From contig NC_089829.1 of NCBI RefSeq assembly GCF_035046505.1, positions 2,464,001 through 2,528,000 of the forward strand: a DNA stretch of 64,000 nucleotides. Reading direction: 5' to 3'. The translations under genes were made by a program, and so were the position numbers. Below the pieces are notes generated by a model that was not told the origin of the DNA, searched no databases, and worked only from the letters and a program-made list of their open reading frames with translations. Of the stretch, positions 31,001 to 53,183 are shown piece by piece (the first letter of the stretch is position 1; every line of letters begins with the position of its first letter). This DNA comes from Tiliqua scincoides. Taxonomy: Eukaryota > Chordata > Lepidosauria > Squamata > Scincidae.

Positions 31001-34000
31001 AGTTCTGAGTGGAACCAGCAAAATGCCCTGGTGGAGCTCTCCCTGTCTTCCCCTCCCCCCAGTAGTTTTTTGTCCTGGTAGTTTTTGCTTGGGCTTCCCA
31101 GCCATTGATTTTATCTTGCCAGACAAATCTCATCTCCTTTTTTGATCCAATTACTAGCTTACTGGACTGTGGGAATGCAGTAGATGTAATATATCTTGAC
31201 TTCAGTAAAGCATTTGATACGGTCCCACATGACATCCTAATCAGCAGGTTGGTAAAATATGGGTTCAACGATACAATCGTTGGATGGATTTGCAACGGGT
31301 TGGATGGCTGTACACAGAGGGTGTTTGTCAGTGGCTCCGCATCAACCTGGAGGGAAGTTTTGAGTGGGGTACCTCAGGGCTCTGTCTTGGGCCTGGTTCT
31401 TTTTAATATCTTCATCAATGACTTGGATGAGGGGATACAAGGGAGCCTCATCAAATTTGCTGATGACATAAACTGGGAGGAGTAGCAAACACACTAGAAG
31501 ACAGCGGAAGCCTTCAGGAAGACCTGACAAAATGGAATACAGGGCTGAAATGAATAAGATGAAGTTCAACAGGGATAAATGCAAAGTTCTGCGCCTGGGC
31601 AAAAACAACCAAAGACACAAGTACAGACTGGGAGATACCTGGCTTGGGAGCACTATATGTGAGGGGGACAATGTTTGGCATAATGAGAGCATTCAGGGAC
31701 AAAGGAGCTAATAAGCAGCCTATCCTGGGGCATTCCATGTATAAATGCTTTTATGCAAATGCCCGGTCTCCAAGCAAAGATGGGAGAACTGGAATGTCTG
31801 GTGACAAGAGAAAACATTGACACAGTGGACATAAGGAAAACCTGGTGTAATGTGGAGAATCAGTGGGATACCGCAGTCCCGGGCTATGAACTCTACAGGA
31901 GGGACAGGGAAGGGCGTGTTGGGGGTGGGGTGGCCATTTATGTTAAGGAAGGGTAGAATTCAGCAAAGTAGAGATTGAAGGTGGGTCTGACTCCACCATA
32001 GAATCTCTGTGGGTTAAATTACCAGGCCTGAAGAGTGATGTAATACTGGGGGCGTACTATCGTCCTCCAGACCAGAAACCAGAAGGGAACTTGAAATGAG
32101 GAAACAGATCAGGGAGGTGACGAGGGACAGGGTTGTAATCATGGGGGACTTCAATTATCCTCATATTGACTGGGTCAACTTGTGTTCTGGTCACAAAAAG
32201 GAGACCAGCTAAATGACAGTGCCTTAGAGCAGCTAGTCATGGAACCCACCAGAGGACAGGTGACTCTGGATTTAATATTGTGCGATACTCAGGACCTGGT
32301 TAGAGACGTCAGTGTTACTGAGCCATTGGGGAACAGTGATCATGCTGTGAACCGTTTCGACATGCACGTCGGGGGAAGAATACCGCGCAAATGTCTCACA
32401 AAAACCCTTGACTTCCGACGAGCGGACTTCCCTCAAATGAGGAGGCTGGTTAGAAGGAGGTTGAAAGGGAAGGTAAAAAGAGTCCAATCTCTCCAGAGAG
32501 CATGGAGGTTGCTCAAATCAACAGTAATAGAGGCCCAGCAGAAGTGTATACTGCAAAGGAAGAAGGGCTCGACTAAGTCCAGGAGGGTGCTAACCAGCCA
32601 TGTCAGAGGCCGTAAAGGGCAAGGAAGCTTCCTTCCGTAAATGGAAGTCTTGCCCTAATGAGGAGAATAAAAAAGAAGGTGATACGGGAGGCTAAGAGAG
32701 ACTATGAGGAACACATGGCCAGCAGCATTAAGGGGAATAATAAAATCTTGTTCAAATATGTTAGAAGCAGGAAACCCGCCAGAGAAGCGGTTGGCCCTCT
32801 GGATGGTGAGGGTGGGAAAGGGGAAATAAAAGGAGACTTAGAGATGGCAGAGAAATTGAATGAGTTCTTTGCATCTGTCTTCATTGCAGAAGACCTCGGG
32901 CAGATACCGCTGCCCGAACGGCCCCTCCTGACCGAGGAGTTAAGTCAGATAGAGGTTAAAAGAGAAGATGTTTCAGACCTCATTGATAAATTAAAGATCA
33001 ATAAGTCACCGGGCCCTGATGGCATCCACCCAAGAGTTATTGAAGAATGAAGTTGCTGATCTCTTGACTAAAATATGCAACTTGTCCCTCAAAACGGCCA
33101 CAGTGCCAGAGGATTGGAGGATAGCAAATGTCACGCCTATTTTTAAAAAGGGAAAGGGCGGGACCCGAGAAACTATAGGCCTAACATCTATACCGGGTAA
33201 GATGGTGGAATGCCTCATCAAAGATAGAATCTCAAAACACACAGACGAACCAGCCTTGCTGAGGGAGAATCAGCCTGGCTTCTGTAAGGGTACGTCTTAC
33301 CTCATGAACCTTTTAGAATTCTTTGAAAAGGTCAGCAGGCATGTGGATGCGGGAGAACCCATGGCCATTATATATCTGGACTTTCAGAAGGCGTTTGACA
33401 CAGTCCCTCACCCAAGGCTACTGAAAAAATTCCACAGTCAGGGAATTAGAGGGCAGGTCCTCTCCTGGATTGAGACCTGGTTGAAGGCCAGGAAACAGAA
33501 AGTGGGTGTCAATGGGCAATTTTCACAATGGAAAGAAGTGAAAAGCACTGTGCCCCAAGGATCTGTCTTGGGCCTGGTGCTCTTCAACCTCTTCATAAAT
33601 GACCTGGAGACAGGGTTGAGCAGTGAGGTGGCCAAATTTGCCGACGACACCAAACTTTTTTGAGTGGTGAAGACCAGAAGTGATTGTGAGGAGCTCCAGA
33701 AAGATCTTTCCAAACTGGCAGAATGGGCAGCAAAATGGCAGATGCATTTTGTTTCAGTGTAAGTAAGTGTAAAGTCATGCACATTGGGGCAAAAAATCAA
33801 AACTTCACATGTAGGCTAATGGGTTCTGAGCTGTCTGTGACAGATCAGGAGAGAGATCTTGGGGTGGTGGTGGACAAGTCGTTGAAAGTGTCAACCCAAT
33901 GTGCGGCGGCAGTGAAGAAGGCCAATTCTATGCTTGGGATCATTAGGAAGGGTATTGAGAACAAAATGGCTAATATTGTAATGACGTACAAATCAATGGC

Positions 34001-35747
34001 AAGGCCACACCTGGAGTATTGTGTCCATTTATGGTTGCCGCATCTCAAAGAGGATATAGTGGAAATGGAAAGGGTGCAAAAAAGGGCAACTAAGATTTTT
34101 CCAGGCCTCTGGAATGTGGTGTCCACTTCTGGTCACTCCACCTCAAGGAGGAGGGATATTGCAGACCTGGAACAGGTGCAGGAGCAGGCAAGGCACCAGG
34201 CAGCCAAGATGGGTTGGAGACCTAGAGTTCCTTCCTGATGAGGAAAGGCGACAATGTTTGGGGTTCTTAAGCCAGGGCATCATTGAGACTTGCAAGATGA
34301 TGTGTTAAGTAGAGAAATGTGTCTTCCCCAAGCATGGCATGGGGACCAGGAAAGGGGGTGCCCAGTGAAGCTGACGGCATGGCAGTGAGATGGCCATTCA
34401 CTTGGAGGGACACCCAGCTGGAGGTCTGTCCCTGGCTGGCAGACAGGAGGGCCACTGTCACCAGGTTCCAAGGCAGCCTGCCCACTGAGTGCTGGGGAGC
34501 TATGGGTGGGAAGCATTCCTGACTGCCTCCTGGAGGCAGCTGGGGGGAATGCTAGACGTAACAAATCCTGGGACCTGATTTCGCAGCCAGCCAGCCACTC
34601 CTTTGGTTCTTGTGGGTAGGGCTGAATTACAGGGATGCTGAGACCACCTCCCCTCATCTCCCCCCCAGTCCATCTGCTGAAAAGGACCCTGCAGAAATGC
34701 GAGCGGAACGGCTGGATGGAGCAGATCTCCGGGAAGGGCTTCAGTGGCACTTTCCAGCTGTGCTTCCCGTACTACCCCAGGTAATGGACGTCTTGGAGAT
34801 CCCCAGGCCAGGAACTGCCTGGCTGCTGTGAGGGGCCTGTCAGACTCTTCCAGTGCCTGAACTGCAGGGGTGCTCGGAGGGGACTTGGGGCCAGGCCTTT
34901 TCAGTCCAGAATCTGAGGAGTAGGAAGGAGGGGCTCCAGATCCTGCAAAGTGTATGTGGTCTGAGTGGCTACACCCCCACGCTATGGGGCACTGTCTTGT
35001 TTTAACTCCCACACGCCTTATTTCTGACCTCCTGTCAGCCCAGGCATTCTGTTCCCAGAGAAGCAGAAGGGGGAAGATTCAGAGTCCTCTGAGGAAGAGG
35101 AGTCATCATCTGAGGAAGAGGAGGAGTCTGAGGAAGAGCCCCCTCCCAAGAAAAGGTATTGTGACCAGTGGCCCTGTGCTGGGAAGATGACACCTTCTTT
35201 GGAGTGGGAGCCAGACCAGGTGGTCCTTGGGCCCCTTTCCTGACTGGTTTTCAAGGGATGGGGCAGGACCCTCTTCGGCAAGGCTGAGGGGAAAGATATG
35301 TCCTGCAATTTGTTCCGTGGCCAGCACAGGCTCGCCAAGTGGCAGCAGCACTGGTGCCCACCTCACTCGCCATGAGATGGTTCTGAAACAGGTGGGAGGA
35401 GTGTTGCCCTCTTGGCATTGCTGGTCTTGAGCTCTTTTGCTCCTGTCAGCAGGACGCAGAAGCAGCCCCCTCCGAAAGTCCAGAGCCGGGCCAGCACAGT
35501 GCAACGGCGAGAGGCCAAGCCCCGCAAGGCCACCCCTGTGGTGCATCGTGGGAAAGCCAAGCCCCCTCTCAAAGTCAAAGCCCCCACCAAGAAAGCCAAG
35601 CCAGCACCCCCTCAGGCTGCCATCAGGATCCCCCCTGGCAGCAGCCCCGCCCCCAAGAAGCCCACCAGCGCCAGGAAGGAGGTGAAGCCCTCAGCCACCA
35701 GGAAGAGCAAGCCTACCATGAGGAAGTCCCTGCGGGCGAAGAAGTAA
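25008..35747 (+). CDS. HP1BP3: Heterochromatin protein 1-binding protein 3
   Basis: Nuclear linker-histone-like protein that binds nucleosomes and HP1 and helps maintain heterochromatin. Exons: 25008-25094, 25486-25588, 27221-27371, 27790-27949, 28028-28171, 28660-28740, 29270-29424, 30115-30205, 30333-30492, 34669-34780, 35039-35155, 35453-35747 (TAA 35745-35747). This gives 551 residues against 553 in human. The start [10 protein letters not shown] aligns with the long human isoform; an internal ATG at 25504 (MPIRR) matches the short isoform start. Three winged-helix H15 domains are visible at about residues 154-240, 243-324 and 325-414, each ending in GKG(A/F)SG(S/T)F. After them come an acidic run (about 420-450) and a Lys/Pro-rich basic tail typical of H1. 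Intron 27950-28027 is GC-AG. The large intron 30493-34668 hosts two LINE fragments. The final acceptor is a NAGNAG (35450 or 35453). Confidence 0.97.
27950..28027 (+). other. HP1BP3: 78-nt GC-AG intron in HP1BP3
   Basis: The exon ends ATCAAG and is followed by GCAAGT, not GT. The acceptor is CCCTTTCAG at 28027. The spliced frame EAIK|ACYQK matches the human EAIKACFQK, so the GC donor is required. Its match to AG|GCAAGT is the strong form usual for GC donors. The intron is also one of the shortest in the window and carries a GGCA tandem. Confidence 0.93.
31090..31740 (+). mobile_element. CR1/L2-type LINE fragment (reverse transcriptase palm and 3' part)
   Basis: An open stretch of about 126 codons (31105-31485) encodes RT motifs [23 protein letters not shown] and KFADD (an F-A-D-D variant of the catalytic YADD box). 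Non-frame LINE sequence follows (AAGTTCAACAGGGATAAATG) to about 31740, where homology stops. It is truncated at both ends and lies in HP1BP3 intron 9. Confidence 0.85.
31745..34270 (+). mobile_element. CR1/L2-type LINE, endonuclease plus reverse transcriptase, broken
   Basis: The AP-endonuclease part is seen at 31753-31956 ([20 protein letters not shown]) and near 32140 ([10 protein letters not shown]-like in another frame). The RT runs 32658-33050 ([18 protein letters not shown]), shifts frame, then 33019-33663 ([37 protein letters not shown]). A C-terminal region lies at 33723-34238 ([14 protein letters not shown]). At least three frame changes or stops make it inactive. It differs in sequence from the fragment just upstream, so it is a separate insertion in the same orientation. 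Confidence 0.88.
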
Positions 35748-37440
35748 GGCCACTACTCCCCTGAGTGGCAGCACCTCTGTACCCCTGTGCTTTTCTTCTT
35801 CGAGGTCCACACATATTTTGTATCTTAGTCCTTGAGCTGCAGCTGTTCTCTCCCTCTTCCCTCCCCCTCACCGGTAGCAGCAGGGGGGAAACCAGGACAT
35901 CCAAGTGATGCTCCACATCTAGGCATTTTGGTCTCTTCCCTGTGCCTTCTCGCTCACGCTCATGTGCTCGCCCCTCCAGCCACCTCCTTTTCTCGCCCCA
36001 GACCAATCACCAGTAAACATAAGACACTACTCAAGAAACAAGGCAGCATCGGGTCCTTGGTGCAGGGTGCAGCTTGGCTGTGGAGTTTTGGATTTGAAAA
36101 CTGGTTGCGAAGAAGATGGTTATATTTTTAGAAATTAACAGCTTTCGCAGAAGGTGGAGGCGGCAGTTCAAAAGGCCTTTTTTGTCCTACCCCAGAGTGC
36201 TGCCTGTGGTCCTTGCCAACCAGCAGGTTGGTTACCCCATCCTGCTCTCCCCCAGGTATTGGGGGGGTCAGGGTCTGCCTTGTGGGATGGGGGCCCTGCT
36301 GCTGCCTTCCTAGCTAGCGTGTTCTGCTGTCATAGCTTAGTTCCCCCTCGTGGTCTCTGTCCCCTCAAGACTGGGCTTGCGCAACTGTCACCTTGAATCC
36401 AACTCTAGCAAGATGGAAGAGCCTGAGGTTTTGTCAGTTATCTGCCCCCTACCCTGTTTTTTTTTTAAGAGGAAAGAGCAGAGAATGAACACAGAGCCAC
36501 GAAGTGAGGAAAATATAACAGCAACTCTGAGCCTGCTGGTGTGTGTGTGGTTTTTGTACCTGGAGGGCCTGGCCCAGAGTGAGCATCCCTTGTGCTGCTG
36601 GCTGAGCCCTGCTTGGGCACTTGGAGCCTGCTGGTGGTTGGGGCACCCTCCTGGAGAACGGGGTCAGCAGGGGACTCCCCCAGGCCTAGTTCATAGTGGG
36701 GCCCTCTAAAGAGTAGGTTTCATCATCCATTCTGTCTCTGAGAATAGGCAGGTCCAGGTGAGGGAGGCTTCAGAAGTCAGCAGCACAACTGGGCTGGTTC
36801 AGGATCCCTCAGCTGCTGCTGAGCACCTGAAGAGGAGCAAGGACTGGCAGCTGCTGCACAGTTGAAATGAGTACTGCTCTGAAGGATGGCTTGCAAAGAC
36901 GGGTGGGACAGAAGCCCCCAGACATCAGCTGGGGGACTCTGGACCTCTGAGATGATTCCTAGATGGTGTCCGGCCTGCCAGACCTGAGCATGCACCCCTA
37001 TGGTCCTCTGGAGCGAGGCTGGCCCCTGCTCAGTTTCCTGGGCACCTGGCAGCTTGGAAACAGCAGAAGGGGGGTCCCAGCTGCAGAACCAGCCCTCCAG
37101 GAAGGCTTGAGCCTGCTTGACCAGTGGGGAAGGCAAGGAATGGGGGGGCTCCTATCTCCCCCTGTCACAAAGCCACTGCTGTGTGAAATGACAAGCACAC
37201 CCCGTCCGCAGGATTGGGCCCCCTGGGAAGGGGCTGTTGGGCCGCTGGGCAGATGCAGGAACTGCAAAAGGGTGGGGTGTGGCTGGATTTGAGTCATGTG
37301 GGCAGGTTCGGTGGGAACAAGGAAAAAGCTTGTGGGGAGGACGAACTGGAGCTGGCGGGCGAAGGGGGCCGCTGCCAGGGCTCTTGCCAGGTGTGCCTGG
37401 AAGGGCCACCTCCTCCACTGGAGCTCTCTGACCACGCATA
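35748..37440 (+). other. HP1BP3 3' UTR and following non-coding sequence
   Basis: No further exon is supported. The first stretch after the TAA is presumably HP1BP3 3' UTR. Only variant poly(A) signals are near (AGTAAA at 36012-36017, AATATA near 36508). The first canonical AATAAA is at 38550-38555, inside the next CpG-rich region, so the true 3' end is undecided. Confidence 0.45.
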
Positions 37441-40003
37441 GCGCAGCTGACGCTCGCGCCCCTGCTGCTTCCGAGGAGACCTCCAGCTCCACGCTGTTCC
37501 CATCTCGGGCTGGGCCCGTTCCCACTGCAGACAGGATGACCTGCAGCTGCCGCCAGAAACGGGGCGGGGAATGCCCGGAGCGCTCGGACGAGCCCGGCCT
37601 TCCCTGGCTGCCAAGCGCGGGCTCACCTCTTCGGCCACAGAGGAGACGCCAGCCCGGCCTCGCGTGGTCGCCCTCCCACCCCTTCGCCTTCCGCGGCTGC
37701 CCGGTGCCGAGGAGCCAGCTGGGCTCGCAGTCCTTGGAGTCGGGCTCGGCCCAGATCTGGGACGCCCCGTCCTTTCCCCGCCCGCCTCCGCAGCGGCGCT
37801 TGGGGGCGGGTGCGCGCAGAGGGCGCAGGGTCAGGCCTCCCCGCTCGGGGCGCTACGTGGGCGGAAGGGGCTCTGGCATCCCCCAGGGGTACCGGCTTAG
37901 CGGAGGCCCCTCCGCCGCGGACGGGCTGGGCAGTTCCCGGTGAGCAGCACGAGGCTCTGCTCCAGCCAGGGCAACGCGCAAGGGCTGCCCCACGGCCTAG
38001 GAGAAGGGGGTGAAGGGCCCAGGGTCAGAAAGGGGCCCAGAAAGTTCCTGGGACCGGACACTTTCCTCTCTCACCTGAACGCGCTGCCCGCGCAGGATGC
38101 GGGGGCACAACCAGGGCAAGCAGTGGCAACTGCGCTGCAAGCCACACACGCGGCCCAGGAAAGCATCCGTGACCCTCCTGGACGCAGAGTCCCACGGGGA
38201 GGAGCTGGTCTGCTGCAGTTGCTCTTCGGCTTGTTGCTGGACAGCCCCGGAGGAGCGCAGAGGAGCTCAGGGCAACGCTGTGGGGCTGCCGCTGCCGCAG
38301 AAGTTCATTGTGGTGCATTCTAGGAGGAGCCCCAAGACCCAGAGGCACGTTTCCTGCAGTGATTTTCTATACTGCAAAGTTTTTAAAGAGACTTAGGTTT
38401 ACCATACTAGCTGCCAATGCCACGTGGTGGGGTAGACCCGGCTCCGAAGACTATTCTGGCTGCCAGCACCCTTCCCCTGCCCTCTTTTGTCGTCGCCCCC
38501 CCGTTCTACCTGCCCCCACTGCCCCTTCCCCCTTTGGGAAGGGGCCCAAAATAAACGTTGTACCCCCCGATAAACTCCTCTCAGAGGCCCGGCCCTGCCC
38601 CCTTCGGAGGCCCCTCTGAACGCGGCGCTAGGGAGACGCGGGCAGGAGCGCGAGGGCGTCTGCAGGCGGTCCGCTCCGGGTTCCCGGCAGGAAGAAGCGG
38701 CCGACCCTGCGGCGCCCTTCGCCCCCGGACTCCGGGAACGGCGCGGAAAGCCCCTCCTGCCGGAGCCGCCTAAGGCCACTCGCGGGCTGACACCGGGCGC
38801 GGGGACGGAGCGCTCCTCCTTCCACGGCGACCCGCCAGGAAGCCCGCAGGCGGTTCGCGGCCACAGCGGCCTTCGCCGGAGCGCCACCGGCAGCAACCCC
38901 GCAGCTGGACGTTGCTCCGGGGAGCGGCTGCTGCCGACAGACCCCCCCCCGTGCGTCCAGGCCCCGAAGCCAGGCTGGACAAGGGGGCGCTTGTACCCAG
39001 GAGCCAAAGGGGATGCTGGCCCGGGTGCAGAAGGCCCTGCTGGAGAGGCCCGCCGCAGACGCCCGTGGCTGGAGCCGCGACGCGGCGGCTGGGTCGGGGA
39101 GGCTCGGACGGGCTCTCGCCTCCTGGCTCCACGGACGCCGACGGGCAGACCCGGGCCCTGTCTGCGGAGCCAGCTCGGCCCCGCCCCTTCTGCTCGCCCG
39201 GCACCAGCCCCCGCTCGGCTTCATCCTCCCCTTTGCAAAGGGGCCCGGAAGAAACTTCACCCCCCTCAGAGGCCTCTGCAGCGCTGCTCGTGGAAGGGCA
39301 GCGGGGCGGAGAGTCAGGGAGGCGCCGAGCGCTTCTCCGCTCCTCCCGCAGATGGGGCGGGGCCGCGCAGGGCTCGGGGGCGGCGGCGGCACCTGCGGCT
39401 GCAGTGCGGCTCACCGTTGGGCGCTCGGGCCGGGCGGACGAGCTGGGCTAGCAGCGCGCTGAGCGGGGCATCCTGCGCCGGGTGCCGCCGCCCAGGTAAG
39501 GGGGGTGCGCTGTGCTACGCCACCTGAGGAGGCGGCGGCGGAGGGAGCCGGGGGCGCAGGTTGCCCGGCACAGGCAGGAGCCGGGCCCGGCAGCGCCTCC
39601 GCGCCTGCCAAGCGCCCCTCCGCCTTGGCCCCTTTCTCCCGCCCCGCCTGTCCAGCCCCGGCCTTGCCTGGCCGCGCCCGGCGATGCTCCCGGCTGGGTG
39701 CCAAAGGACCCCCGCCGAAGGCCGACGCTGCCGGTGCCCGCCTGCAGGGATGGAAGGCGAGGGATGGCAGGACTCTGCCGGGGCGGCGGGGGGCTGCCCG
39801 CGCCCCGCCCCCCCCCCACGGCCCCGCCAGGCGCGCAGCCAGGACTCGAACTCGGCTCTCCCCGCTCCCGCCTCTGGGAGGACCCGGACTCGGCGCCCCC
39901 ACCCGACCGGCTCTCCCCTCCAGGACCGGAGGGCGGTGGCCGCCGGCGCCGCTCACTGCCCGTCTCCCCTCCCACCGTTTGCAGGCGAGGGGCCGCGGGC
40001 GCC

Positions 40004-45440
<5,437 letters not shown>

Positions 45441-45533
45441 CTGCGCGGCTGCGCACGAGGAAGCGGCCGGGCGGAGGGAGCTGAGACGGCGGGGGGCGGG
45501 GGGGCCGCGCGCGTCGCGCCTGTACCGCGCCTC

Positions 45534-45539
45534 AATACA
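45534..45539 (+). terminator. SH2D5: Probable SH2D5 poly(A) signal (AATACA variant)
   Basis: CTCAATACAG lies 94 bp after the SH2D5 stop. No canonical AATAAA or ATTAAA occurs between the stop and the DDOST start, so this variant is the best candidate. Confidence 0.45.
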
Positions 45540-45599
45540 GCCTCTTCAGCCGCAGCGCCTCGTGTCTCTGGCTTGGCCTTCGGCGGTTCCGTCCGGGAG

Positions 45600-45772
45600 C
45601 GGCGCGGTCGTCCTGGCGACAGGGGGCGGGGCGGGGCGGGGCTGCCCTTCGGCCGGGGGCGCGGCGGTCCGTCAGAGCGAGCTGGCCGCCTCCGATTGGC
45701 CGTGCGGGCGGGGGCGGGGCGGGCTCCGAGTGGCGGGGCGGCTGCGCGAGAGCCTCGGCCGTGCTGCGAGAG
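45600..45772 (+). promoter_or_regulatory. DDOST: DDOST CpG-island promoter
   Basis: An inverted CCAAT box (GATTGGC, ATTGG at 45695-45699) is followed by tandem GC boxes (GGGGGCGGGGC near 45710) shortly before the ATG. The layout is TATA-less housekeeping. The CpG-rich block extends back into the last SH2D5 exon. Confidence 0.6.
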
Positions 45773-52611
<6,839 letters not shown>

Positions 52612-52754
52612 CCAGCTCCCCAGGAGGGGGTGGAAGAGGAGGAGACACCAAGAAGGGGGGTGGGGAGGGGAGGGGAGGGGGAGATGCCTCAGCGCAGGAG
52701 CACGTGCAGACCTTCCAGCGGACCTTCCTCTCCTTGTGCACAGTGGTTGTCATG

Positions 52755-52760
52755 AATAAA
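52755..52760 (+). terminator. DDOST: DDOST poly(A) signal AATAAA
   Basis: A canonical AATAAA lies 144 bp after the DDOST stop, giving a short 3' UTR, and is followed by the DDI2 CpG island. Confidence 0.85.
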
Positions 52761-52799
52761 GAGCTGCTTCCTCCCTCCAGCGCTTGAGCAGGTCTTTTG

Positions 52800-53183
52800 T
52801 GGGGAAGAGACACTGGGTGGCCGCAGGGGGGGGCCGGGCCGGGCCAGGCCGGTGCGGGGGTCGGAAGGCTCGCGATGCGCTGGGAGTGAGCGCGGAGGGG
52901 GGCGGAGCGGGAGGGCAGCCGGGCGCTCGGCTTCCGCGGCCTCTGCCCACGGCGCGGAGGCGGAGCCGGGCTGCAGCCGGCGCCCCGGTCCCCGGAATGA
53001 CGAGGCTCTGCGGTCGCCGGCGAAGTGACGGCGCGCCTCCTCCCGGGGAGTGCGCCGCCAGGCGGCGCTGCGGCGACCGGCCGAGGGAGCGCCTGGCGCG
53101 CACGCGCCTTTTGCGACCGGCCGCCGAGCGCGCACGCGCGCGGCGGCTGCTTGGCGGCGTCTGGCAGGCGGCGCGGCGCGGCG
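52800..53183 (+). promoter_or_regulatory. DDI2: DDI2 CpG-island promoter with NRF1 sites
   Basis: CGCGCACGCGCG at 53129-53140 is a full match to the NRF1 consensus YGCGCAYGCGCR, and CGCGCACGCGCC at 53097-53108 misses it by one base. The pair is 32 bp apart and 40-90 bp before the ATG. No TATA box. This NRF1 is nuclear respiratory factor 1, not NFE2L1. Confidence 0.65.

Noticed and set aside
31090-34270. Reverse-transcriptase frames as a retrovirus or LTR element
   Set aside because: The order endonuclease-RT with [13 protein letters not shown] and FADD motifs, and absence of LTRs, protease or integrase, make them non-LTR LINEs.
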